The notes beneath the pieces are model-generated. The model saw only the letters and a list, made by a program, of their open reading frames with translations. It made no database searches and was not told the DNA's origin. Below are positions 46,698 through 58,231 of a stretch of DNA of 64,000 bases, in pieces. The DNA comes from Carnegiea gigantea. Lineage: Eukaryota; Streptophyta; Magnoliopsida; Caryophyllales; Cactaceae. Within the stretch, counting starts at the first letter, position 1, and each line of letters starts with the position of its first letter. A program made the translations under genes and the position numbers. The stretch lies in NCBI GenBank assembly GCA_029747015.1, contig JAKOGI010002230.1, positions 62,001 to 126,000 of the forward strand, read 5' to 3'.

Positions 46698-46702
46698 AAA
46701 GA

Positions 46703-47091
46703 GAAGAGACATGGAGCTGTTAGTTAAGATAACATCGTTAACATATAGTAGTAGAATAAGAATATGATAGGTGTGATGAAAAGCAAACATGGATGGATTC
46801 GATAGGCAATAGGAAAAACCATGTGTGAGAAAAAAAAATACCAAAGCAATGAAACCATGCACAAGGGGCTTGTTTTAAGCCGTAGACAGGCTTTTTGAGA
46901 AGACACACATGAGAGGGAAGTGAGGATAAGTAAAAACAGGTGGTTGTCACATGTAAACTTTTTCAATAAGAAGGCTAAGAAGAAACGCATTCTTAAAGTC
47001 AAGTTGACAAATAGGACATTGATTGGTGATAACAATAGGTAAAACAAGACGAATAGTGGCGGGGAGAATAACAGGAGCAAAATTGTCATGG
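46703..47091 (-). pseudogene. Copia relic: RT core
   Basis: Minus strand. DNFAPVILPATIRLVLPIVI, CQLDFKNAFLLSLL, then in another frame VCLLKKPVYGLKQAPCAWFH, then YVNDVILTNSSMSLLF. The catalytic YVDD reads YVND. The frame then meets the inserted element at 46697 and resumes at 42374. Left of DNFAPV the homology stops abruptly at about 47091. Confidence 0.78.
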
Positions 47092-47247
47092 TGTTAGGGA
47101 AGTTTCAATATTTATAAACCCCAAGTGTAAGGTGCATCGTTGAGTACACGGAGTGTCATCTGTAGAGAGTTGTGTTTTCAATTACCGGAGCAAACTAAAG
47201 CGTCTCAACCTAGGCAAAATAAAAGGGGGGATAAAAAATAGGACTAA
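47092..47247 (-). repeat. Athila-like LTR, left fragment (U5 end)
   Basis: Begins tgttagggaagtttc where copia homology ends. On the minus strand it ends aaacttccctaaca. Phrases such as cttacacttggggtttataa are what I would expect from the U5 end of Athila-like LTRs. It is separated from the rest of the LTR (58232-59374) by the giant-LTR element. Combined length about 1.29 kb. Confidence 0.5.
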
Positions 47248-48705
47248 TGTAACACCCCCATCCCCTACGCCGAAAGCGTTATGTTTTCATAACTTCTAAC
47301 GCAAATTTTTGGGGCGAAACGGCCAGAGTTTTCCCTAAAATTGACCGTTTCCAGGCTAAAAACCTTAAAATAAGTCCTTATAATCAACAAAAGCGCAAAA
47401 CATTAAAAGAAACTCAACAGCCACACGCCAGAGTTCATAACTCAACGACCCACCCGCTCAGAGTACACCAAAAGAGTAGTTCATTAATAAGGAATAAATG
47501 AAAGATACAACTCAACGGTTTACACAATCGGAGTATTGGGGTTTACGTCCCAAAACATAACTAACTTTAAAAGAGAAGACATCTAACTGTTTAGATGGTT
47601 GGCTCATATGGCCATACAGAGCGACTCATAAACAATATGCATTACATGAACTTAGAATACCTGTTTACAAACATTTACAACTAAGAATACTTTACATGAC
47701 TTCATTAAGAACATAAGTAGGCATATATGACTCTTTTTCAATCAAGGGCAAACTTTAACTCCGCATAAAAGGCTTGACTTTCACCTGTCACAAAGAAAAC
47801 CTGGGGAAAAGAGGAAAGTGTAGTGGGATGAGCAACCACACGCTCAGTGAGTGTCCCTCGACCCCTTAAAACCAAAACTGTTGTAGGCAACAATATCTTT
47901 ACTAATCATGTGTCATGTATCCATACTTTACTATCATATTAGGTATTCATAAAATTCTTATGGAAGCATTACTAACCATAAACTTTACTTTAAGCACTCA
48001 AACACATTTCTAGGTCTTTAAATGACCAAACTTCTTTGCTAACGGGAAGTCAAACACTTAAACAAGTCACGAGGCTAAGCACAAAGACTTTCTTTTTATA
48101 ACACAACTTCTTAGCATTCTATTCCAACTATGCATCACCCTATTCACATAATGTGCACATGAGGTTATCTCTTTTTATATTCATACTTTTCTGGGCATTT
48201 CATCCATATGAGGTGCATAAGGCATACATATTTCAAGTTTCAATCAAATCTCATTTATAGGGTATGGATGAAATATGCTCATAAGACTTTCTTTTCATAT
48301 TCGTATCTTACTTAGTATCTCATTCACGAGCTATGCTTAGAGCATGCACATGTCATGCACAGAAAGCTTTCTTTCTTTTCACTAAAAGCATTTCATTTAG
48401 CCTCTTGAGGCTCATAAAAACTCTTCTCTTAGCTTTTTGAGGCTCATATTCTTTTGAAGAATCTCTTTCATCTTGGTCTCTTAATGACCTTAAAAACCTT
48501 CTTTCTGAAATACTTAAAAAGGCGAAACGCCAACTGCTTTTCTTACTTATTAAAAACTTACTCATAGCATATAAACATCTTATTGTGTTGGCTAAGTGAG
48601 ATTATAACTCACAACTTACGTTATCCCCAGGGTTTACGTACTTAACTTTTGGCCAAAACGCATCTTAGTAGAGCAACTCTAACCTCGATACTGTCCTCTG
48701 CGGGG

Positions 48706-49040
48706 CAACAGCTCATACCAGGATAATCATATCCTGAGCCCAGTTTCTCTCAAGGTTTTCTTACACGTCACACATCATAACTTATTTGGGGAACAACTCA
48801 CACCAAGATAATTCATATCTTGAGTTCAATTCCTAGGAACAGCTCACACCAAGATACCTCATATTTTGAGTCCAGTTCCTAACTTGTCTTTAGGAGCAAA
48901 CAACTCATGTCAAGATAATTCATATCTTGCGTCCAGTTTCCAGGAACAGCTCACACCAAGATACCTCGTATCTTAAGTCCAGTTCCTAACTTACTTATCT
49001 CAGGGGGAAACAGCTCACGCCCTTTTGCGTCCAGTTTCCG
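48706..49040. repeat. Hairpin-bearing tandem repeats in the giant LTR (left copy)
   Basis: About six units of roughly 45-60 bp built on aacagctcacaccaagata...tatcttgagtccagttcc. Each unit holds a perfect or near-perfect dyad, for example caagataattcatatcttg and accaggataatcatatcctg. The last unit is shortened to ctcacgcccttttgcgtcc. The same array occurs in the right LTR at about 55540-55880. Confidence 0.8.
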
Positions 49041-49959
49041 CCCTCTAGCCAACTTCTCAGCATAATTTTAGTCTTTAAGGACATATTTCATTTCTTTGTT
49101 TCAAATGCTTACTTGTTGAAAACTCGCTTTTAAAACAAAATGACCGTAATCTTTCTAAATGCTTATAGGTCACTTCGTTTTTAGTTTAAAAACTTCTTAT
49201 AAACGTACCAACTCGTAAAACAACTTTACTTTTAACTTTAAAAGCTTTTTATAAACGTAATAGGTTTACTGATTCGTAAAACGACTTCATTTCTAACTCA
49301 AAAGCTTTCGAAATCATGAAAACATACATTTAGCAATCCTTCTTAAACATGTCAGAATTTCGAAAACTATTCACTTAATGGCACGTAGCACATTGAGGGA
49401 AAAATAAGGGTTCACATGTATCACATTCAAGCACTTCGTAATCAATTCAGCATAATGAGCCACACATGGCCTTGCAATCCACACGATTGCGGCTAATTCA
49501 CAACCCAAGCTCCCTCCTCACAAGTACCGTACCACAAGAACCTCGAACCACTCATAGTTCTTCCTCAAACTATCCAACTATCATCTTGGTTTTGAATTTA
49601 TTAATCATAACATATTATCATACTAATTTATGAAAAGGTAAGGTTTAGGTACTTACCAGGGCAAGCAGCACCACTCGACGGTACGTTACAGCAAGCATAC
49701 GTACGCATACATACCATCACATCCACATATTAAAACCATAGCTCTTTACTTAGCAATTCAAACATGATAAGACTCTAAGCATTTTCAAGCATGATTGGGC
49801 TGTAAGCATTTTCAACCATGATTGGGCTCTAAGCATTTGTAATTTACTTCGGAGTTAGTAAGTCATGATGGGATAGTTAACCATATAGACGATCGTAGAT
49901 TGACTAAACATTTGTATACATTAATTTTAATCACGTACGATGTACTTCGAAGTTCATAC

Positions 49960-50410
49960 TCAGGCATGAATTAATTGTATAGATTCGAATCAAAGCTAAA
50001 CATACATACTTTACTTCGAATCAAAACTTCCAGCTTGATTTAACTAAATTGATTCGAGTCGAAACTAAATATATATAACTTAGTTTGAATTAAAATCTCA
50101 GGCATACATTAACTAAATTAATTTGATTCGAAGCTAAACGTACATAATTCGTTTCGAATTAAGAACTTAGGCATAAATTAGCTACATGCGTTCAAATTAA
50201 CGCTAAACGTACATAATTCGTTTCGAATTAAGAACTTAGGTATAAATTAACTACATGCATTCGAATTAACGCTAAACTTATATAATTCGTTGCGAATTAA
50301 AAACTTAGGCTTGAATTAACTATATTGATTTGAATTGAAGCTAAGCATATATAATTCACTTCGAATTACAAATCTTAGGTATAAACTAACCAAATGAATC
50401 GAACCTAAAC
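49960..50410. repeat. ~73 bp tandem repeats in the giant LTR (left copy)
   Basis: About six diverged units with the core gctaaacgtacataattcg, then tttcgaattaagaactt, then aggcataaattaactac. The palindrome-like ttcgaa recurs in every unit. The counterpart is at about 56800-57250 in the right LTR. A separate short repeat (catgattgggctctaagcat) lies at about 49770-49845. Confidence 0.78.
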
Positions 50411-51406
50411 ATGTATAGCTCATTTCTTGACATTTCTAATGAATTTAGCGAAATCGAACATCACATGCAACATCAATCTGCTGAAAAACATTTCCAAAAA
50501 TAGTAATAGCTTAGGAGGCGAGAAACACCCGCCTGAAATTGCTTAATTTTCCACTTAATTGGCAGCAACTCACGCTCTAATCCCCCTGAACTCGAACCCC
50601 AGCTCAGCTACTTACTAAATCCGAAACCCTGGCTTCGACTGAGTGGCGATTGTGGTTGATTTGGGGCAGAATTCGACTCCCAATTTATAGAGGAGGTCGT
50701 TTGGGGTGTGGGCTACCGGATTCCGGCACATGGGTGGCCGGTTTTCGCGTGGTGGACGCGTGTTTTTGGGTTGTTTGGCTGTGAGAAGTGGAGGGCGACG
50801 GGGTGGTGGCGTTCGGCGGTGGTTGTCGTGGCTGAGGGGACCAGGCACCCCTTTCTCTCGCCGGCAACAGGTGGTGGTCGGCGGTGACGCCAGGCGGCCA
50901 CCGGTGGCCCCAGAGAGAGAGAGAGAGAGAGGGGGAGGGAGAGAGCAAGCTTTGGGGGAGAGAGAAAGCGAGCGGATAGAGAGAGAGAAAGAGGGGTGTC
51001 GGGGGTCTCGGGCCTTCGTCACCCGGTTCCCCCCTTTTTCTAATTTCCTTTTTTTTGGCTCAATTAACACGATTCAGCTAGGTTCTGGTCCAATACTCGT
51101 TAACGGATAGGCTAAGCTCCAGTTGAAACGACCTATAACTAACATTTCAACTTAAACTTTAGGGATTGACTGAGTAAAATGAAAAACGATTTTATAAAAA
51201 CTCGGGTTAACATTGATTAAATAAATTTGTAAATATCTAACGTCAATAATAACATAAATCATATAGTCGTTCTTTTTAATGAAATTAATCGTTAAAAACT
51301 CACACAATTGACTCAATACTCATATCGAAAAATAATTCAAATGCAGATTTGTAAATTCAGCAACTAAAACAGTTAGTAGTAGTAGACTGAAGGTGTGGCC
51401 CTTACA

Positions 51407-54091
51407 CTCTTTCCCCCTTAAAAGAATTTCATCCTCGAAATTCTAAATCGAAGCTCAGTCTTTCCTAGAACGCATGCACACAACTAGGATTTAAGCAGTA
51501 GGCTTTCAAAAGGTTTTATTTTGCATACACTACTTCTTTAAATCGAAAGAAAATGGCTTATGGTATCCAGTCTCCTCCTCGCCAATCCTCTTCAAGCGCC
51601 TACTCACTATATTTAGGCACCAAGGGCAAATCGCATTGAAGAGGGGCAAATGAGTTGGCATGGAAAACCATATTAAGCTTATTTTAAAAAGGAACACAGA
51701 CTTTAAATCCTATATCTGAGCAACAAGTCTGGAAAACCACATCATTTCAAACATATCTACATTTACGCGTCGATACAAATTAGCATCTAAAAGCTTTCCC
51801 TGTGTGGAGACTTTTAACGGAACAAATCAAGGTCGTCCTAAGACGGTTAACTAAGTTAAGATCATTCACCAGCATACAAAATCGAAGCATTTCAAAACTG
51901 AGTTACTTAGCCAGGGAGTTTTTATTTTATAGCAAGGTAATGGATACATCACACAACATCACTTAACGTCACATACGAAACAAACATCCTTATATCATGA
52001 GAATCTACAAGTAAGATAACATGCTTATGCCTATAACTCTGCCCGTTTACAACCTTATTAAAGGATCACAAGTGTATATCACGACATAACTCTTTTAAAT
52101 TGGATGATATATTTTAATTATCCCTAATTGCAACCATACTCCACACTTCAATGATCAAGTGATGCAGTAAGGATTTCGATACGACCACAAGTATACCAAG
52201 CACATCATTGAGTCTCATAAGGTACCTAGACAATCCCATATTCACGCGTTCACACGAGTATAGGTCTCTAAGTTCGTGAAGTACTAGCACTCATAATTGT
52301 AACATGGTAACATGCAAATGGGAGGACTCTATAACATCAATGGTAGTATTCATAACAACTAACAAAAATGCAATGCTAAGGTTCGCCATGAAGTTCACCA
52401 ATTTACATGTGGCACTCTCAATCATGTCATCCCATGTCATACTGATTAACCAAGCCATCAAACATTTTATGTACAATCATTCGTAAACCTTGAAGTCATG
52501 CATCTAAGTATGATCATGGGTATGCTAGCATGCGATATGTTTAAACATAGAATGCGCAAGGCAAGCAAGTGCGAATGCAACTCCTATGGTCATAAGATTT
52601 CTAGCTAAGTGGATGAATAAATAACGACTTTAAAAAAACATAAGAATAGGGGCACTTCAGTTCCTATAACAATTAGGCAATTCCCTTACCCCATCCTGTC
52701 GATGAACTCAAGTAGTCCATCTAACTCAATCATATGCATAATCACACTGAAGGATGTACTAACAGTAGGAAATCTAATTACTTGGCTCTTCAATAACATA
52801 ACTTATCAAGCATTTCTGCAAAACAAGTCTAAGTAATTATATAAGCCCTTTCGAGCTTAGTATTACACATAATGTCACAACTGCTGTATCAACCACATTC
52901 GCCTTAGTAAGAGGCATACAATTTCAAAGTGTGTGTCAGGCTCTCTCTACCTTGTTCTTCCTAGGTGCATTGGGCTTTGATATAGCAAGGACACTATCAA
53001 TTTCACATAGGACATCAAGAACATTGTACAGGTGATAATAAGCATTGCGCTAGACGGTGAGGGTAATTTTTATGCAATAGTCAAGAGAAATGCACTACTA
53101 TTGCTTAATTTCTATCCAAACATATCGAAATCTCATTTAATTTCTTTAAACAACTCAAAATTCACATATGGGGGGTATCACCTAGTGAGATTCTTAGTCA
53201 TAGAAAGCTACCTCTAATCACTTGCAAACAAATCATCGTTAACACATCCGGCAATGCATACACCTTGGCATGTGGACACTCAAAAATCATTTGATTACAC
53301 ACAAAAAGTTACGCTCGTATGGCTAAATCCAAGCATTATTGCAAAGCAAATGCGAGTCTTCGGTTGCAACAATAAGACTCAACCAAACAATTAAAAAGAT
53401 CTTTAATGCGAAAGCAAAACCTTAGCTTACTAATCAGGAAGACTTTAACTTTCAAAGTCTATAGGCTTTCAAAAGGAAATAGTTTAATTGCTTCTATCTC
53501 TTTCTCTACCAACCTTTGAATACGTCTACTCACTCCATTATGGGGCTCGAGGAGTAAATCGTACTTCAGGGGCAAAAACGAGCTTAAAGAAAGATTTTTC
53601 AATCGTTCGAGTTTAAATCGACGTGCTTGAACTATTGATCGTCTCATCAGAACGCACGAAGAAAACATTTATCATTCAAAACATCACTTAGCTCACACAA
53701 GAACACGGAAGTGAATTGGGTTCACATCCTAACACACGGCTTACATTTTATTCGATCGGTTTACCCGGATCACATAAAAGTCAATCAATGAAGTCAATCA
53801 ATGAAGTCAGTTAGCACATTAGGAACATATTGCACCAATGAAGTACTCACAACGTCACTTGAAGGTGTGGGGAGAGCTATTTGACTCCTATACTAACGCA
53901 TAACTCACCACTTTTACTCAATCGACCTTCTCGAGCTATACAAAAGCCACAAATGGCCATACTATAAGGCACACGTGCACACAAAGTAGGCATGTGTCAC
54001 ATAACCACAAGGTGTTCCTAGGCGGCTATATGACATGCAAGACTCAGGTCGCGGCCTATGGTCGCAGGACCTTTGCTCTGATACTATCAAT
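51407..54091 (-). other. Interior of the giant-LTR element, non-coding
   Basis: No retroelement protein domain seen in any frame. The polypurine tract is at 51407-51423 (minus strand gggggaaagag). A segment near 51500-51660 and one near 53460-53600 look like diverged copies of each other (ggctttcaaaagg, tactcact, aaatcg, ggggcaaa in the same order). The minus-strand ORF 53668-53459 (NGVSRRIQRLVEKEIEAIKL) overlaps the second one; I recognise no family. The primer site lies at about 54073-54091. Confidence 0.7.
54073..54091 (-). promoter_or_regulatory. Primer binding site of the giant-LTR element
   Basis: Minus strand, right after the 5' LTR: attgatagtatcagagcaa. The core tagtatcagagc differs by one base from the tRNA-Met-type tggtatcagagc. 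It starts about 5 bp from the LTR end. Confidence 0.8.
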
Positions 54092-57000
54092 TGTAACAGC
54101 CCCAGCCCCTACACCGAAAGGTTACGTTTTCTTAACTTCTTACGCAAATTTCTGGGGCAAAACGGGCAGAGTTTCCTCTAAAAACTGACTGTTTCCTAGC
54201 TAAAACCCTTACAATAAGTCCCTGTAATCAACGGAAGTGCAAAACATTAAAAGAAACTCAATGGCCACATGCCGAAGTTCATAACTCGATGAGCCACCCG
54301 CTTAAAGTACACCAAACAGAGTAGTTCATTAATAAGAAATAAATGAAAGATACAACTCAACGGTTCACACAACCGGAGTACATTCCAAAACATAACTAAC
54401 TTTAAAAGAGAAGACATCTAACTATTTAGATGGCTGGCTCATACGGCCATACAGAGCGACTCATAAACAATATGCATTACATGAACTTAGAATACTTGTT
54501 TACAAACATTTACAGCTAAGAACACTTTATATGACATCATTAAAAACATAAGTAGGCACATATGACTCTTTTTCAATCAAGGACAAACTTCAACTCCGCA
54601 TAAGAGGCTTGACTTTCACCTGTCACAAAGAAAACCTAGGAAAAAGGGGAAAGAGTAGTGGGATGAGCAACCACATGCTGAGTGAGTGTCCCCCGACCCC
54701 TTAAAACCAAAACCGTTGCAGGCAATAATATCTTTACTAATCATGTATCATGTATCCATACTTTACTATCATATTAGGCATTCATAAAATTCTTATGTAA
54801 GCATTACTAACCATAAACCTTACTTTAAGCACTCAAACACATTTCTAGGTCTCTAAATGACCAAACTTCTTTACTAATGGGAAGTCAAACACTTAAACAA
54901 GTCATGAGGCTAAGCACAAAGACTTTCTTTTCATAACACAACTTCTTAGCATTCTATTCCAACTATGCATGAAACCCTATTCACATGATGTGCACATAAG
55001 GCTATCTCTTTTTATATTCATACTTTTCTGGGCATTTCATCCATATGAGGTGCATAAGGCATATATATTTCAAGTTTCAATCAAATCTCATTCATAGGGT
55101 ATGGATGAAATATGCTCATAAGACTTTTTTGTCATATTCGTATCTTGCTTAGTATCTCATTCATGAGCTATGCTTAGAACATGCACATGTCATGCACAGA
55201 AAGCTTTCTTTCTTTTTACTGAAAACATTTCACTTAGCCTCTTGAGGCGATAAAAACTCTTCTCTTAGCTTTTTGAGACTCATATTCTTTTGAAAAATCT
55301 CTTTCATCTTGGTCTCTTAATGACCCTTAAAAACCTTCTTTCTGAAATACTTAAAAAGGTGAAACACCAATTGCTTTTCTTACTTATTACAAACTTACTC
55401 ATAGCATATAAACATCTTATTGTGCTGGCTAAGTGAGATTATAACTCACAACTTACGTTATTCCCGGGGTATACGTACTTAACTTTTGGCCAAAACGCGT
55501 CTTAGTAGAGCAACTCTAACCTCGATACTGTCCTCTGTGGGGCAACAGCTCATACCAGGATAATCATATCCTGAGTCTAGTTCCCCTCAAGGTTTTCTTA
55601 TGCGTCACACATCATAACTTACCTGGAGAACAGCTCACACCAAGATAATTCATATCTTGAGTCCAATTGCCAGGAACAGCTCACACCAAGATACCTCGTA
55701 TCTTGAGTCCAGTTCCTAACTTGTCTTTAGGGGGAAATAGTTCACGCCAAGATAATTCATATCTTGGGTCCAATTTCCAGGAACAGCTCACACCAAGATA
55801 CCTTGTATCTTGAGTCCAGTTCCTAACTTACTTATCTCAGGGGAAAACAGCTCACGCCCTTTTGCGTCCAGTTTCCGCCCTCTGGCCAACTTCTCAGCAC
55901 ATTTTTAGTCTTTAAGGACATATTTCATTTCTCTGTTTCAAATGCTTACTTGTTGAAAACTTGCTTTTTAAACAAAACGACCATAATCTTTCTAAATGCT
56001 TATAGGTCACTTTGTTTTTAATTTAAAAACTTCTTATAAACGTACTAACTTGTAAAACAACTTTACTTTTAAATTTAAAAGCTTCCTATAAACGTAATAC
56101 GTTTACTGATTCGTAAAATGACTTCATTTCTAACTTAAAAGCTTTCGAAATCATGAAAACATACATTCAGCAATTCTTCTTAAACATGTCAGAATTTCGA
56201 AAACTGCTCACTTAACGGCACGTAGCACATTGAGGGAAAAGTGGAGGTTCACATGTATCACATTCAAGCACTTCGTAATCAATTCAGCACAATGAGCCAC
56301 ACAAGGCCTTGCAATCCACACGATTGCGGTTAATTCACAACCCAGGCTCCCTCCTCACAAGCACCGTACCACAAGAACCTCGAACCACTCATAGTTCTTC
56401 CTCAAACCATCCAACTACCATCGTAGTTTTCAATTTATTAATCATAACATATTATCATATTAATTTATGAAAAGGTAAGGTTTAGGTACTTACCTGGGCA
56501 AGCAGTACCACTCGGCGGTGCGTTACAGCAAGCATACGTACGCATACATACCATCACATCCACATATTAAAACCATATCTCTTTACTTAGCAATTCAAAC
56601 ATGATAAGGCTCTAAGCATTTTCAAGCATGATTGGGCTGTAAGCATTTTCAACCATGATTGGGCTCCAAGCATTTATAATTTACTTCGGAGTTAGTAAGT
56701 CATTATGGGATAGTTAAGCATATAGACGATCGTAGATTGACTAAATATTTATATACATTAATTTTAAACACATACGATGGACTTCGAAATTCATACTCAG
56801 GCATGAATTAATTGTATAGATTCGAATCAAAGCTAAACATACATACTTTACTTCGAATCAAAACTTCCAACTTGATTTAACTAAATTGATTCGAGTCGAA
56901 ACTAAACATATATAACTTAGTTCGAATTAAAATCTCAGGCATACATTAACTAAATTAATTCGATTCGAAGCTAAACATATATAATTCGTTTCGAATTAAG

Positions 57001-58231
57001 AACTTAGGCATAAATTAGCTACATGCACTCGAATTAACGTTAAACGTATATAATTCGTTTTGAATTAAGAACTTAGGTATAAATTAACTACATGCATTCG
57101 AATTAACGCTAAACTTATATAATTCGTTTTGAATTAAAAACTTAGGCATGAATTAGCTATATTGATTCGAATCGAAGCTAAGCATATATAATTCACTTCG
57201 AATTACAAATCTCAGGTATAAACTAACCAAATGAATCGAACCTAAACATGTACAGCTCATTTCTTGACATTTCTAATGAATTTAGCGAAATCGAACATCA
57301 CATGCAACATCAATCTGTTGAAAAATATTTCCAAAAATAGTAATAGCTTAGGAGGCGAGAAACACCCGCCTGAAATTGCTTAATTTTCCACTTAATTGGC
57401 AGCAACTCACGCTCTAATCCCCCTGAACTCGAACCCCAGCTCAGCTACTTACTAAATCTGAAACCCTGGCTTCGACTGAGTGGCGATTGTGGTTGATTTG
57501 GGGCAGAATTCGACTCCCAATTTATAGAGGAGGTCATTTGGGGTGTGGGCTGCCGGATTCCGGCAAGTGGGTGGCCGGTTTCCGGGTGGTGGACGCGTGT
57601 TTTTGGGTTGTTTGCCGTGAGAAGTGGAGGGCGACGGGGTGGTGGTGTTCGGCAGTGGTTGTCGTGGCTGAGGGGACCAGGCACCCCTTTCTCTCGCCGG
57701 TGACAGGTGGTGGTCGACGGTGATGCCAGACGGCCACCGGTGGCCCCAGAGAGAGAGAGAGAGAATGAGCAAGCTTTGGGGGGGAGAGAGAGCGAGCGAG
57801 TAGAGAGAGAGAGAGAGGGGTGTCGGGGGTCTCGGGCCTCCGGTACCTGATTTCCCCCCTTTTCCTAATTTCCTTTTTTTTGGGCTCAATTCCCGATTCG
57901 GCTAGGTTCTAGTCCCATACACGTTAACGGCTAGGCTAAACTCCAGTTGAAACGACCTACAGCTAACATTTCAACTTAAACTTTAGGGATTGACTGAGTA
58001 AAATGAAAAACGATTTTAAAAAAACTCAGGTTAGCATCGATTGAATGAATTTATAAATAAGTAACGTCAATAATAACATAAATCATATAGTCGTTCTTTT
58101 TAATGAAATTAATCGTTAGAAACTCACACAATTGACTCAATACTCTTATAGAAAAATAATTCAAACGCAGATTTATAAATTCAGCAAACTAAAACAGTTA
58201 GTAGTAGTAGACTGAAGGTGCGACCGTTACA
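54092..58231 (-). repeat. Right (5') LTR of the giant-LTR element
   Basis: Homologous to 47248-51406 throughout, including the hairpin array (about 55540-55880), the ~73 bp array (about 56800-57250), the TATA box (minus strand, about 57519-57527) and the GA-rich U3 (about 57747-57820). Transcription would start near 57490 and run left through about 3.4 kb of R-U5. Confidence 0.9.

Larger units (their letters stand above)
41200..47091 (-). mobile_element. Old Ty1/copia relic, split by a small LTR element
   Basis: Minus-strand copia RT and RNase H remnants lie at 47091-46703 and 42374-41449, with a polypurine tract (ccccctcaat on the plus strand, 41454-41463) and the start of an LTR (minus strand tgtaatagaggac from 41453) at the low end. 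The far end of that LTR is not resolved. The relic is cut at 42370-46702 by a non-autonomous LTR element. Its RT-upstream part would continue right of 47091 but is displaced by an Athila-like element, probably beyond the window. Confidence 0.7.
47248..51406 (-). repeat. Left (3') LTR of the giant-LTR element
   Basis: 4159 bp, several percent diverged from the right LTR by eye. On the minus strand a TATA box, ctataaatt (50683-50691), puts U3 at about 51406-50700 and leaves about 3.4 kb of R-U5. The R-U5 carries a hairpin repeat array (48706-49040) and a ~73 bp repeat array (49960-50410). U3 has (GA)n runs at 50913-50992. ORFs in U3 lie upstream of the TATA box and are GC/GA-rich by composition. 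Confidence 0.9.
47248..58231 (-). mobile_element. Giant-LTR non-autonomous retrotransposon (LARD-like)
   Basis: LTRs of 4159 bp (47248-51406) and 4140 bp (54092-58231) flank a 2685 bp interior with no gag-pol. LTR ends are tgtaac...ttaca. Minus-strand orientation is shown by a tRNA-Met-type primer site beside the right LTR (tagtatcagagc) and a polypurine tract beside the left LTR (aagggggaaagag). Target duplication actaa (47243-47247) and gctaa (58232-58236), one mismatch. Long LTRs around a non-coding core fit large retrotransposon derivatives, which must borrow proteins from an autonomous partner, perhaps a Ty3 relative with similar ends. Confidence 0.88.

Noticed and set aside
50615..51070. 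Minus-strand 151-codon ORF in the giant LTR, repeated at 57452-57889
   Set aside because: It lies in U3 upstream of the TATA box, is driven by GA-rich and GC-rich composition, and is duplicated only because the LTR is. No domain.
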